Of a stretch of DNA of 64,000 bases, positions 1 to 19,156 are shown one piece after another. This DNA is from Bradyrhizobium liaoningense (GTDB lineage: Bacteria; Pseudomonadota; Alphaproteobacteria; Rhizobiales; Xanthobacteraceae): NCBI RefSeq assembly GCF_018130825.1, contig NZ_JAFCJS010000009.1, positions 236,253 through 300,252 of the forward strand. Direction: 5' to 3'. The notes beneath the pieces are model-generated. The model searched no databases. It was not told where the DNA came from and worked only from the letters and a program-made list of their open reading frames with translations. How positions within the stretch are numbered: the first letter of the stretch is position 1; every line of letters begins with the position of its first letter. The translations under genes were made by a program, and so were the position numbers.

Positions 1-6
1 GGCCAT
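1..6 (-). CDS. tuf: Start of tuf (EF-Tu), only Met-Ala inside the window
   Basis: Only the first two codons (ATG GCC, Met-Ala) of a minus-strand gene are inside the window. A Shine-Dalgarno GGAGAG lies at 11-16, four bases before the ATG, in the 40-base gap after the fusA stop. EF-Tu follows EF-G in str operons and begins Met-Ala, so tuf is the natural reading. The identity rests on gene order and the ribosome binding site, not on protein sequence. Confidence 0.5.
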
Positions 7-46
7 TTGACTCTCCGTTCAATCGTCAGTTTGAGACCGACGACAA

Positions 47-2119
<2,073 letters not shown>

Positions 2120-2152
2120 GGGGTGTTCCTTGCGAGTCCGTTTGTTTCGCCG

Positions 2153-2623
2153 TTACCAGCGATAGTGCGAGAAGGCGCGGTTGGCTTCCGCCATGCGGTG
2201 CACGTCTTCGCGCTTCTTGACGGCGTTCCCCCGGTTGTTCGATGCGTCCAAGAGCTCAGCCGAGAGCCGCTCGGTCATCGTCTTCTCGTTGCGCTCGCGC
2301 GCAGCCGCGATCAGCCAGCGGATGCCGAGCGCCTGCCGGCGGGTCGAGCGAACCTCGACCGGAACCTGGTAGGTCGCGCCGCCGACGCGGCGGGAGCGAA
2401 CCTCGATGGTCGGCATGACGTTCTCGAGCGCCTGCTCGAACACGCCGAGCGGGTTCTGCTTGGTCTTGGATTCGATGATGCCGAACGCGCCGTAGACGAT
2501 ACCTTCGGCGACCGACTTCTTGCCGGCGTACATCACCGAGTTCATGAACTTCGTGACGATGATGTTCCCGAACTTCGGATCCGGGAGAACTTCGCGCTTT
2601 TCCGCAGAGTGGCGACGAGACAT
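2153..2623 (-). CDS. rpsG: 30S ribosomal protein S7
   Basis: S7 nucleates assembly of the 30S head by binding the 3' domain of 16S rRNA and contacts mRNA at the exit channel. The protein is 156 residues, the usual size. It starts MSRRHSAEKREVLPDPKFGN and carries the conserved central stretch with RRVGGATYQVPVEV near residues 78-91. It lies 15 bases after rpsL and 33 before fusA, consistent with one transcript. In E. coli S7 is the translational regulator of this operon; the 15-base gap here is too short to show a comparable regulatory structure. Confidence 0.98.
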   Translation of the reverse strand: MSRRHSAEKREVLPDPKFGNIIVTKFMNSVMYAGKKSVAEGIVYGAFGIIESKTKQNPLGVFEQALENVMPTIEVRSRRVGGATYQVPVEVRSTRRQALGIRWLIAAARERNEKTMTERLSAELLDASNNRGNAVKKREDVHRMAEANRAFSHYRW

Positions 2624-2638
2624 AGGCTTGGTTCCCGC

Positions 2639-3010
2639 TTACTTCGGACGCTTGGCGCCGTACTTCGAACGACGCTGCTTACGGTTCTTGACGCCCTGGG
2701 TATCCAGAACGCCGCGGAGGATGTGGTAGCGCACGCCGGGCAAGTCCTTGACGCGGCCGCCACGGATCATGACCACCGAGTGCTCCTGGAGGTTATGACC
2801 CTCGCCGGGGATGTAGCCGATCACCTCGAAGCCGTTGGTCAGGCGCACCTTGGCGACCTTACGAAGCGCCGAGTTCGGCTTCTTCGGGGTCGTGGTGTAG
2901 ACGCGGGTGCAAACACCACGCTTCTGAGGCGACTGCTGCAGCGCCGGCACCTTCTTGCGCGACTTCTGCACTTCCCGCGGTTGAGCGATCAGCTGGTTGA
3001 TCGTCGGCAT
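2639..3010 (-). CDS. rpsL: 30S ribosomal protein S12
   Basis: S12 sits at the decoding centre and influences tRNA selection accuracy. The protein is 123 residues with the conserved TTPKKPNSALRKVA stretch near residue 41 and GGRVKDLPG near 85. Both lysines where streptomycin-resistance changes usually occur are in their wild-type state, so the sequence predicts a sensitive form. It is the first gene of the rpsL-rpsG-fusA(-tuf) group. A region of about 670 bases without a credible gene lies upstream. Confidence 0.98.
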   Translation of the reverse strand: MPTINQLIAQPREVQKSRKKVPALQQSPQKRGVCTRVYTTTPKKPNSALRKVAKVRLTNGFEVIGYIPGEGHNLQEHSVVMIRGGRVKDLPGVRYHILRGVLDTQGVKNRKQRRSKYGAKRPK

Positions 3011-3446
3011 CCTGGCCTTACCCTTTGTTCTGCCGCGGCCCCTTGCGGGCCCGCTGTCTTGGCGCGGCCCGTTGCCGGGACCGCAAATTCTGTTCGGGCC
3101 ACCCGCCCGACGAGGCCGCCTTGAAGCGGAACAATCCGCACAAAGCGAAATTGCGCCAACCGCTCCATCAACGAGCGGAAAGCGTTACGACGCCACAGAG
3201 GACCGCAGTTTTCAGGCCAATCAGCGTAAAGCTGCGGCCCGCGCACCGAGGTCATGCATCCGAATTCGATCTCAAGAGAACATGCTCAAGAGAACTAGAA
3301 TCGCACTGGCATTGCCTAGCTATGATCGACAGCGTCTGAGCGGCATTCGTCGAGGTTGGTGCCTGCCGGACGATCCTAAAAGGATCAGGCAGGTGGTCCG
3401 TACCGACGTTGGCGATGCTCACCGCCTGTCGTTAAGTGAGGCGCTT

Positions 3447-3473
3447 TCTATAAGTGAGAATCGGTCAAGTCAA
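3447..3473 (-). promoter_or_regulatory. Candidate promoter in the long rpsL upstream region
   Basis: The region 3011-3682 holds no convincing gene; open frames across it lack family features. On the minus strand, TTGACT (3468-3473) is followed 15 bases later by TATAGA (3447-3452). A second overlapping TTGACC (3463-3468) is too close to that -10. The 15-base spacing is short for a sigma70-type promoter and would give a leader of about 430 bases before rpsL. Upstream of the plus-strand gene at 3683 the DNA is locally AT-rich (3590-3640), which may hold its promoter. Confidence 0.3.
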
Positions 3474-3682
3474 GGTGAAACGACAGTCACAAAGCGCTTC
3501 TCGCGCCTGTCGAAATCGACGTTTACCGCCCTCACCGCACGTCCCCGATATGGCGACCCCGACCGTGTTCCGCTACCCCAACGACCTATTTATACCCGGA
3601 TGAAATATACTTTTATAACCCCTGCTAAGGCTTTTTTTCCTGTTGATGCGGCAATCTGCCGCCTTCGGCAGAGATTTGCACC

Positions 3683-4933
3683 ATGCAGTACACCGACATT
3701 GCCATTGTTGGCGGGGGCTTGTCCGGCTCGACCGCCGCCGCGATGCTCGGGCGCGCCGGCATTTCGGCGGTGCTGATCGATCCGCATGAGAGCTATCCGG
3801 CGGACTTTCGCGTCGAAAAACTCAGTGGCGAGGTGCAGGTCGAGCGATTCCTGAGGACCGGAATCGCAGAATCGGTGCTGCGGCGGGCGACCTATTCCGG
3901 CGAGAACTGGATCGCTCGATTCGGCCATCTGCTCGACAGGGCGCCGAGCCGGCAGTTCAACATCTTCTACGATTCCCTGGTCAACGCCATCCGCGACGAG
4001 ATTCCTGCGAGCGCCGGGCGCATCCATGCCAAGGCGATCGCGGTCGAGACCAGCACGGAGCGGCAGAGGGTCACGCTCTCCAATGACGAGACGATCTCAG
4101 CCCGCCTGGTCGTGCTCGCCAACGGGCTGAACGTCGGCTTGCGCCACCAGCTTGGCATCGCGCGAAAAATCGTCAGCGCCTGCCATTCGATCTCGATCGG
4201 GTTCGACGTGGTGCCGGCCGGGCGCAATGCGTTCGACTTCCCGGCGCTGACCTACTTCTCGGAGCGGCCGAGCGACCGCATCCCCTACATCACGCTGTTT
4301 CCGGTCGGCACGCGGATGCGCGCCAATTTGTTCGTCTATCGCGGCTTCGACGACCCCTGGTTGCGCGAGCTGCGCCGCGCCCCGGCGGAGACGCTGCATG
4401 CCGCCCTGCCCCGGCTCAAGCGCGTCACCGGCCCCTTCGACATTCCCGGCGAGCTGAAGATCCGCCCGGTCGATCTCTATGTGAACGATGCAAGGGGCCA
4501 GCCCGGCCTCGTGCTGGTGGGCGATGCCTTCTCGACGTCCTGCCCTGTCGCCGGGACCGGCTGCGACAAGGTCTTCACGGATGTCGAGCGACTCTGCAAC
4601 CTCTACATCCCGCGATGGCTCGCCTCGGACGGGATGGATGCTGCCAAGGTCGCCGCCTTTTACTCCGACCCGGTCAAGCGGGCCTGCGACGAATGGTCGG
4701 CGGCGAAGGCGTTCGACTTCCGCTCAGTCTCGACCGACACAAGCCCCTACTGGACGGCGCAGCGCTGGGCTCGCTTCGTTGCCTGGTCGGTTCAGGGGCT
4801 GCTGCGGCCGCTTGGAGGCGCCTTCGATCTGGAGCCGAACTTTCTCGGTCACTCCTCCTCGTCGTCCTCGTCCGCATCATCCTCGAGGTCGTCTTCATCC
4901 TCGTCGTCATCGTCGCTGTCGTCGTCGGCCTGA
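3683..4933 (+). CDS. FAD-dependent oxidoreductase with poly-serine tail
   Basis: This 416-residue protein has an N-terminal Rossmann dinucleotide site (VGGGLSGSTAAAMLGRAG, residues 9-26) and the second FAD contact, LVGDAFSTSCP near residue 277, as in the PHBH-like/geranylgeranyl-reductase group of flavoenzymes. The substrate cannot be told from the sequence. No signal peptide is seen. The last 28 or so residues (from about 389) are almost pure serine. They arise because the final 85 bases overlap the 3' end of the convergent ABC exporter gene, whose acidic tail is encoded on the other strand. The catalytic part is complete before the tail. Confidence 0.85.
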   Translation: MQYTDIAIVGGGLSGSTAAAMLGRAGISAVLIDPHESYPADFRVEKLSGEVQVERFLRTGIAESVLRRATYSGENWIARFGHLLDRAPSRQFNIFYDSLVNAIRDEIPASAGRIHAKAIAVETSTERQRVTLSNDETISARLVVLANGLNVGLRHQLGIARKIVSACHSISIGFDVVPAGRNAFDFPALTYFSERPSDRIPYITLFPVGTRMRANLFVYRGFDDPWLRELRRAPAETLHAALPRLKRVTGPFDIPGELKIRPVDLYVNDARGQPGLVLVGDAFSTSCPVAGTGCDKVFTDVERLCNLYIPRWLASDGMDAAKVAAFYSDPVKRACDEWSAAKAFDFRSVSTDTSPYWTAQRWARFVAWSVQGLLRPLGGAFDLEPNFLGHSSSSSSSASSSRSSSSSSSSSLSSSA

Positions 4934-6891
4934 GCCACAGCGCCGTGCGGCTGGTGGATCTGGTCGTTCCAGAGCTGGCGATAGGTGCCGTTCTTGGCGA
5001 GCAGCTCGGCGTGCGAGCCGCGCTCGATCGCCCTGCCCCCTGAAATCACGATGATCTCGTCCATCTCGACCACCGAGGTCAGGCGGTGGGTCGACCAGAT
5101 CATGGTACGGCCCTTGGCGACCTTCAGCAGCGTGCGGTTGATCGCGGCTTCCGTGGTCTGGTCCAGCGCCGACGTCGCCTCGTCCAGCAGCAGCACGGAC
5201 GGATTGCGGATGATCGCCCGCGCGATCGCGATGCGCTGGCGCTGGCCGCCCGAGAGCGTATCGCCGCGCTCGCCGACCTGCGTGTCGTAGCGCTGCGGCA
5301 GGCTCATGATGTAGCGGTGGATCTCGGCCTTCTTGGCCGCGTCCTCCACCTCCGCATCGGTCGCGCCTTCCTTGCCGAGCCGGATGTTCTCGCGGATCGA
5401 CATGTTGAACAGCATGTTCTCCTGGAACACCACGGCCATGCTCCGGCGCAGCGAATCCAGCGTGACCTTGCGGACGTCGACGCCGTCGATGGTGACGCGC
5501 CCTTCGTCCGGCACGTAGAGCCGCAGGATCAGGTTGAGCAGCGTGCTCTTGCCCGACCCTGACGGCCCGACGATCGCGATGCTCCTGCCGACATTCAGCT
5601 TGAGGCTGAGATTGTCCAGCACCGGCGTCTGGCTGCCCTCGTACTGGAACGTCACGCGGTCGAAGGTGATGTCGTGGGTGATGCGCGGCAGATCGGGCGC
5701 ACCGGGGCGATCAGCGCCGCGGGTCGGCTCGTCGAGCAGTTCCTGGATGTGACGGATTGCGGCGGCCGAGGAGATCGACACCGGGATGAAATGCATCACG
5801 TGGGCGATGTTGTAAGAGACCTCCCAGAACGCGCTCTCGAAGGTGACGAAGGTGCCGATGGTGATCTGGCCCTTGGTCGCCAGATACGCGCCGATCGCGA
5901 GCACCACGAGGTGCAGCATCAGGACCGAGATGGTGACCGTCCGCTCCACCATCGTCGACAGGAACGCGGCCGAGGCGATCCTGTTGCGGGTCTCGTCGTT
6001 GCGGAAGCTGAAGAAGCCGAACATCTTGCGCTGCAGGCTGAACGCCTTGATCACGGCCTGCGCGCCGATGTTCTCCTGCACCATGCCGAGCAGCGCGGCT
6101 TCGTTCTGCTTCTGCTCGTAATTGGCCTGCACCGCCTTCGGGGTGAGGATGCGCGGGCCGATCAGCGTGATTGGGAACACCAGCAGCGCGACCGCCGCGA
6201 GCTGCCAGTTCAAAAACACCATCAGGATGATGCCGGCGATCAATTCCAGGAACGGCAGCGCCGCACTGTTGGCGAAGGTTTTCACCGAGCCTTCGAAGGC
6301 CGAGAGGTCGACCGAGAAGCGCGACAGGATCTCGCCGCGCTTGGTGCGGCCGAAATAGGCCGCCGGCAGGTCCTGGACGTGCTCGAACAGACGCTTGCGG
6401 ACATCGGAGATGATGCAGGCCGCCAGCCGCGCGTCCCAGCGCTCGTACCAGACCGCGACGATCGAGGTGAAGATGCCGGCGGCCGCGAGCACGCCGAGGA
6501 TCTTGTACAGCGCCTGGAAATCCTCCTCGCCGAGCGCGTCGTCGATCAGGTATTTCAGGCTGAGCGGCATGATGACGTTGAACAGCGTCTCGACGACGAC
6601 GCCGAACGCCACGAACGACAGCATCCGCTTGTAGTTGGTCAGATAAGGCTTGACGAAACCCAGGATGGTCGCGAGCGCGCCGGCGGCCTCGCGCGCGGTG
6701 AAGACGACGAGGTCCTCGTCCTCATCGTCGTCGTCGAGCTCCAGCTCGTCATCCTCTTCGTCTTCGTTGTCTTCGTCGTCCTCGTCGTCTTCGAGATCGG
6801 GCTTGGCAGCGGAGGCGAGCTTGTCGTCGAGCTCGGCCGCCTCTTCGGCGGCGAGCTTCTGTTTATCGGGCGAAAGAGGCTTGGACGCCAT
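4849..6891 (-). CDS. ABC exporter (fused membrane and ATPase domains) with acidic termini
   Basis: This is a 680-residue half-transporter. An exporter-type transmembrane domain spans roughly residues 80-370 with several hydrophobic helices. The nucleotide-binding domain has Walker A GPSGSGKST near 440, signature LSGGQRQRIAIARA near 545, and Walker B VLLLDEATSALD near 565, followed by a H-loop STHR. It should work as a homodimer in the inner membrane, exporting a lipid or small molecule; the substrate is unknown. Residues 31-60 and the last 25 or so are nearly all Asp/Glu, which is unusual for the family. The gene converges with and overlaps the FAD oxidoreductase gene by 85 bases. Confidence 0.9.
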   Translation of the reverse strand: MASKPLSPDKQKLAAEEAAELDDKLASAAKPDLEDDEDDEDNEDEEDDELELDDDDEDEDLVVFTAREAAGALATILGFVKPYLTNYKRMLSFVAFGVVVETLFNVIMPLSLKYLIDDALGEEDFQALYKILGVLAAAGIFTSIVAVWYERWDARLAACIISDVRKRLFEHVQDLPAAYFGRTKRGEILSRFSVDLSAFEGSVKTFANSAALPFLELIAGIILMVFLNWQLAAVALLVFPITLIGPRILTPKAVQANYEQKQNEAALLGMVQENIGAQAVIKAFSLQRKMFGFFSFRNDETRNRIASAAFLSTMVERTVTISVLMLHLVVLAIGAYLATKGQITIGTFVTFESAFWEVSYNIAHVMHFIPVSISSAAAIRHIQELLDEPTRGADRPGAPDLPRITHDITFDRVTFQYEGSQTPVLDNLSLKLNVGRSIAIVGPSGSGKSTLLNLILRLYVPDEGRVTIDGVDVRKVTLDSLRRSMAVVFQENMLFNMSIRENIRLGKEGATDAEVEDAAKKAEIHRYIMSLPQRYDTQVGERGDTLSGGQRQRIAIARAIIRNPSVLLLDEATSALDQTTEAAINRTLLKVAKGRTMIWSTHRLTSVVEMDEIIVISGGRAIERGSHAELLAKNGTYRQLWNDQIHQPHGAVAQADDDSDDDDEDEDDLEDDADEDDEEE

Positions 6892-7024
6892 GATACCAAC
6901 CGTTGCTGACGGCCGGCATGACCGCAGAGAAAGCAGGAGATAGCGGAGAGCCGCTATCGCACCGATTCTATGCGATCATGATGAATTCGGCAAAGCAATT
7001 GGCGAATTCACCCGATCTTAAGGG

Positions 7025-9085
7025 CTAGTCGTCGTCCTCGTCCTCGACCTTGTCGAAGAACGAATAACGCAAAGAGTCCGCGTCGGCGTACCACTGGCCC
7101 GGGCCCTTGCCCGCGGCGAGCGTCGCCTCCCAGAGCGCATCGGTGCAGTCCTTGCGGTGCATCGACAGATCGAAGCCGTTGCCGAAGAATAGCTCGGACC
7201 ATTCCCACCAGGTGCCGAGCTTCTTGACCCCGCGCAGCAGGTCGTAGCGGTCGATCAGAGCCGGCGCCATGTCCGAGGTGACCGAGCCGAACACGAGGCC
7301 GGTCTTGACCACGCGGTTGAGCTCGCGGATCGCGCGGACCACCTGCTTCGGGGCAACGTGGCAGAGGCTGGTCTCGAACACGTAGTCGAAGCTGCCGTCC
7401 TTGAACGGCATGTCGGTGATCGAGCCGAGCTTGTTGTACTTCTTCAGCGCCTTCGGCGTCCTGGCATGGATGGCACGGTTGTTCTCGACGCCCCAGGCAT
7501 CGATGCCCCGCTCGCGCAGCGCGCCGACCAGCTCCCCGCTGGCCGAGCCCGCGACCAGGAGCTTTGAGCCCTTGGCCTTGCCCCAGACGACGCCGATCAG
7601 CTTCGTCAGATAGTCGGGATCGGTGAAGTGCTGCCACGCCTCGTGATAGGGACCGAGGCCGCGATAGTTCTCGAAATAGTCGCGGTCGATCTTGTCGGAG
7701 AGCGGCTTGTCCTCCTGCGCGCGTTCGCGGCGCAGGCGCATCATCTCGGTCAGGATGATGTCGGTGGCCGCATCCGAGGAGTCGAGCAGACCGTTGAGCG
7801 TCGAGTCGAACAGATAGTCGCCGACCACGACGATGCCGGGATGTTCCTTCGGCTCGGGCCGGTGATTGGTCATGACGTCGCGCACGGGCAGACCGCCCGG
7901 CAGCGCGTTCACGGACGACAGCCAGCGGTGGATCTTGCCTTCCAAGAAATGCGCGCGCGCATCGCCGAGCGAGGCCGGCAGCGATTTCAGCGCGGCGTCG
8001 ATCAGCTCCTGATCGGAGAGATTGGCGAAGGCCAGCGCGTCGGAGCCGGGAATGAGCCAGTTCAGCACGCCATGCTTGCCGACGTCGTGGCGCGCGCCCT
8101 CGTTGTAGACGCAGCAGCCGCCGAAGGCTTCAGACATGAACCAGGCGCCGGGAATCTTCTCGCCCCAGAACGGCTCGTCGAACAGGATCGAGACGCGCAA
8201 ATAGTGCGCCGGACGGTCGAAATACGAGACGTGCTTGACCATCGACTTGCGCAACTGCTCGCCTTCCCACCCGACGGTGGCGAGCCAGGAATGCGGCAGG
8301 CAGACCAGCACGAGGTCGAAATCGCGCGTCTCCGGGCCCTTGCCGTTCATCATCTTGAGCTGGTAGCGGCCGGTCGGCGCCTTGCCGACGGTGAGCACGC
8401 GGTGATTGAGCTGGATGTCGGCATTGACCTCCGACTGCAGGCACTCGATCAGCTGCTCGTTGCCGTTCTGGATGGAGTAGAGGCCGATATAGCCGTCGAC
8501 ATCCATCAGATAGTTCTTGAGCGCGTTGAGGCCGTTGGTGTTGTGGCTTTCGGTCGCGATGTCCGAGCGTGCCATCACCTTGAAGAAGCGCTTTGCGGTC
8601 TCGTCCTCGACCTCCTCGTCGAGCACCTGCTCGGCGGTCTTGTAGGCCCAGGGACTCTCGTTGTCGTGCGCGCCGACGCCTTCGTAATACTCGATCGGCG
8701 ACATCACCTCGGTGCAGCGCTTGCGGAACGCCTCGATCGCGGCCGCGGTCTTGGCGCCGTATTTGCGACGCATGCCCGGCACGTCGTTGAGCAATTCGCC
8801 GCCGAACTGCACCTGCTCGGCATCCATCGGAATCGTCTGCAGGCCGAAATGCTGGATCAGCTCGCGCAGCGGATCCGGACCGGTCATCGAGTAGTCGTAG
8901 ATCTCGGCAACGCCGGCCTCGTACGTCGCGGGCGCGGAATCGAATTTACGTGTGACGATCTTGCCGCCGAGCCGGTCCGACGCCTCGTAGATGGTGACGC
9001 GGCAGAGGTCGCCGAGCTTGCGCTTCAGATACCAGGCGCTCATCAGCCCGCCGGGGCCGCCGCCTACGATTGCGAGATCAAGCAT
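7025..9085 (-). CDS. Flavin amine oxidase-like / SAM methyltransferase fusion
   Basis: The 686-residue protein joins two enzymes. Residues 1 to about 450 form an FAD/NAD(P)-binding amine-oxidase-like domain, with AIVGGGPGGLMSAWYLKR at 5-22 and the GG-type motif YEASDRLGGKIVTR near 33. From about 495 a class I methyltransferase domain follows, with a motif I-like LLVAGSASGELVGAL near 505 and the acidic post-motif II segment DGSFDYVFETSLCHV. It ends in the acidic tail VEDEDDD. A desaturase or oxidase step coupled to methylation is a reasonable inference; the substrate is unknown. Between its stop and the ABC gene, an 8-base inverted repeat (6982-6989 / 7003-7010) might act as a weak terminator for the ABC-facing side only. 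Confidence 0.8.
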   Translation of the reverse strand: MLDLAIVGGGPGGLMSAWYLKRKLGDLCRVTIYEASDRLGGKIVTRKFDSAPATYEAGVAEIYDYSMTGPDPLRELIQHFGLQTIPMDAEQVQFGGELLNDVPGMRRKYGAKTAAAIEAFRKRCTEVMSPIEYYEGVGAHDNESPWAYKTAEQVLDEEVEDETAKRFFKVMARSDIATESHNTNGLNALKNYLMDVDGYIGLYSIQNGNEQLIECLQSEVNADIQLNHRVLTVGKAPTGRYQLKMMNGKGPETRDFDLVLVCLPHSWLATVGWEGEQLRKSMVKHVSYFDRPAHYLRVSILFDEPFWGEKIPGAWFMSEAFGGCCVYNEGARHDVGKHGVLNWLIPGSDALAFANLSDQELIDAALKSLPASLGDARAHFLEGKIHRWLSSVNALPGGLPVRDVMTNHRPEPKEHPGIVVVGDYLFDSTLNGLLDSSDAATDIILTEMMRLRRERAQEDKPLSDKIDRDYFENYRGLGPYHEAWQHFTDPDYLTKLIGVVWGKAKGSKLLVAGSASGELVGALRERGIDAWGVENNRAIHARTPKALKKYNKLGSITDMPFKDGSFDYVFETSLCHVAPKQVVRAIRELNRVVKTGLVFGSVTSDMAPALIDRYDLLRGVKKLGTWWEWSELFFGNGFDLSMHRKDCTDALWEATLAAGKGPGQWYADADSLRYSFFDKVEDEDDD

Positions 9086-9221
9086 ATCAGTTCCGTGGTC
9101 TCCGGCCCTGCCCCCGTCACGGGATCCACCGGTCTAAGCTCTCCTAGCAGAAGCGCTTTTGCGCCTGAAGGAAAGATGAACAAAGGTTGATCCTGCATCG
9201 CAGCAAGCAAAGAAAGCAGCA

Positions 9222-9247
9222 AAAAGGCCGGCTTGCGCCGGCCTTTT
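9222..9247 (-). terminator. Rho-independent terminator after rpoC
   Basis: An 11-base perfect stem, AAAAGGCCGGC (9222-9232) and GCCGGCCTTTT (9237-9247), with a 4-base loop lies about 30 bases downstream of the rpoC stop. Read on the minus strand the stem ends in a run of four T. The A/T ends make it usable on both strands, but only rpoC arrives from a nearby upstream end. It separates the rpoBC unit from the flavoenzyme gene at 7025-9085. Confidence 0.85.
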
Positions 9248-9278
9248 CATTGTCCTCGGTATTCCTACGGATGAACGC

Positions 9279-13475
<4,197 letters not shown>

Positions 13476-13568
13476 CGTCTTCTCCTCGCGTGCCGGTCGC
13501 CTCCGGCCGCAAATTCGAAAATCACTCGAGCACGGCGCCCTGCCCTCAAGGCCTCGGGAGGGGCGCCA

Positions 13569-13593
13569 ATGCCCGGCCGCGAAGGCCGGGCAT
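13569..13593 (-). other. Hairpin in the rpoB-rpoC intercistronic gap
   Basis: A perfect 10-base stem (ATGCCCGGCC, 13569-13578; GGCCGGGCAT, 13584-13593) with a GCGAA loop lies 11 bases after the rpoB stop. No T-run follows on the minus strand, so it is not a standard terminator. It could stabilise the rpoB 3' end, be an RNA processing site, or cause partial attenuation before rpoC. Confidence 0.6.
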
Positions 13594-13604
13594 GAAAGGT
13601 CGAA

Positions 13605-17723
<4,119 letters not shown>

Positions 17724-18155
17724 CGTGGCCTCTCATTTCGTCGCCCGCTCCGGGCGCGCCGTCCGGAACGCGGCTGCCACCGCTCCCCGGGTTGAATTTT
17801 TCGAACCCGTTTTGGGGGCCAGAAACTCAGGTTCAGGCAGGAATGTCCTGAATCTGTTCTTCAGACCTTCAAAACGCAAAACGACGCGCGGGGCGCTGGT
17901 GTGCGCGCCCGCCCGTCACAACGATCGTCTTCACGGACTGCAAAAGCCCGAAATAGCCTGCTCTCCCAACGGCTTACAGGGAAATCCGGCCTCCCTGCCC
18001 ACCGCGCTTTCGTGCTGTCGACCCGATATGGGGCGACAATAGTTCAGATTCGAGGGTTAAACCCGCAAATCCCCACACTTTTTCGTGTTCGGCCTGCGTC
18101 GGATGGTTCCGTCGCACGCCTTTTGCATCCGGCCCGCCCTCTCGAGGGGGACCAA

Positions 18156-18188
18156 GATCCCGGGCTGAGCTGACGCTTGCCCGGGATC
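18156..18188 (-). other. Hairpin after rplL, candidate rplL-rpoB attenuator or processing site
   Basis: A perfect 10-base stem (GATCCCGGGC, 18156-18165; GCCCGGGATC, 18179-18188) with a 13-base loop lies 18 bases after the rplL stop. On the minus strand it is followed by TTGGT, a weak T-run. A second short palindrome (AGTAAGC, 18194-18200; GCTTACT, 18204-18210) overlaps the rplL stop codon. In E. coli this junction holds an attenuator and an RNase III site that lower rpoBC expression relative to L7/L12; the same role here is an inference. Confidence 0.5.
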
Positions 18189-18205
18189 CCGCCAGTAAGC
18201 AGTGC

Positions 18206-18583
18206 TTACTTGAGCTCGACCTTGGCGCCAGCCTTCTCGATCTGGGCCTTGATCTTCTCGGCTTCTTCCTTGTTCACGCCTTCCTTCAGCGGCTTCGGAG
18301 CACCCTCGACGAGGTCCTTTGCTTCCTTCAGGCCGAGACCGGTGATGGCGCGGACTTCCTTGATGACCTCGATCTTCTTCTCGCCGGCAGAGGCGAGAAC
18401 GACCGTGAACTCGGTCTTCTCTTCCGCCGGAGCGGCAGCAGCGCCACCGCCAGCCGGACCGGCCACGGCGACAGCCGCGGCAGCCGAAACGCCCCACTTC
18501 TCTTCGAGGAGCTTCGCCAGTTCAGCAGCTTCGAGCACGGTGAGGCTCGAGAGGTCGTCAACGATCTTCTGCAAGTCAGCCAT
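18206..18583 (-). CDS. rplL: 50S ribosomal protein L7/L12
   Basis: L7/L12 is the flexible stalk protein that recruits translational GTPases such as EF-G and EF-Tu. The 125-residue protein has an N-terminal dimerisation segment starting MADLQKIVDDLSSLTVLEA, an Ala/Gly/Pro-rich hinge around residues 36-55, and the globular C-terminal domain with EVRAITGLGLKEAKDLVEGA. An AAGGAAAC ribosome binding site precedes the ATG. It lies 54 bases after rplJ, in the usual rplJL pair. Confidence 0.98.
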   Translation of the reverse strand: MADLQKIVDDLSSLTVLEAAELAKLLEEKWGVSAAAAVAVAGPAGGGAAAAPAEEKTEFTVVLASAGEKKIEVIKEVRAITGLGLKEAKDLVEGAPKPLKEGVNKEEAEKIKAQIEKAGAKVELK

Positions 18584-18637
18584 TGTTCAGTTTCCTTACG
18601 TGTAAGTCTGGTTCGGGTTTGAGTTTTGCGAAGGGCG

Positions 18638-19156
18638 TCAGGCCGCTTCGCCCTTTGAGGCATGAGCCTGGATGACGCGCGCGAGCTTGCCCGCGGGCGC
18701 ATTGGCGAGCTGGGCCAGCTTGGTCGCCGGGGCCACGATGAGGCCGACGATCTTGCCGCGCAGTTCGTCAAGCGACGGCAGCGAGGCAAGCGCCTTCACG
18801 CCGTCGACATTCAGGACGGTCTTTCCCATCGAGCCGCCGACGATGACGAACTTTTCGTTCGCCTTGGCGAATTCGATGGCGACCTTTGGCGCCGCTACCG
18901 GATCGTTCGAAGTCGCGATCACGGTCGGTCCCTTCAGCATGGGGCCGATGGCAACGACGTCAGTGCCTTCAAGAGCAATTTTGGCGAGACGGTTCTTCGA
19001 GACCTTCACCGAGGCACCCGCCTGCTTCATCTGCTGGCGCAGCTTCTGCATCTGGGCGACGGTGAGGCCGGAATATTGAGCAACGACCGCGACGCCCGTG
19101 GTCTTGAAGACCCCATTGAGCTGTTCGACCGCTTCCTTTTTTGCCGCTCGTTCCAC
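18638..19156 (-). CDS. rplJ: 50S ribosomal protein L10
   Basis: L10 anchors L7/L12 dimers to the 23S rRNA and in many bacteria represses its own operon by binding the leader. I place the start at GTG 19156 (VERAAKKEAVEQLNGVF), which gives 172 residues, the usual length, and has a GGAAAGAG ribosome binding site at normal spacing. An ATG at 19183 would add nine residues but has no ribosome binding site, and the frame stays open further upstream with no L10-like content. It is followed after 54 bases by rplL. Confidence 0.95.
   Translation of the reverse strand: MERAAKKEAVEQLNGVFKTTGVAVVAQYSGLTVAQMQKLRQQMKQAGASVKVSKNRLAKIALEGTDVVAIGPMLKGPTVIATSNDPVAAPKVAIEFAKANEKFVIVGGSMGKTVLNVDGVKALASLPSLDELRGKIVGLIVAPATKLAQLANAPAGKLARVIQAHASKGEAA

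Noticed and set aside
4850..4930. Tandem-repeat or CRISPR-like look of the TCC/TCG tract (and of 6700-6800)
   Set aside because: The repetition is at codon level, encoding Ser on one strand and Asp/Glu on the other, with no spacer-repeat structure.
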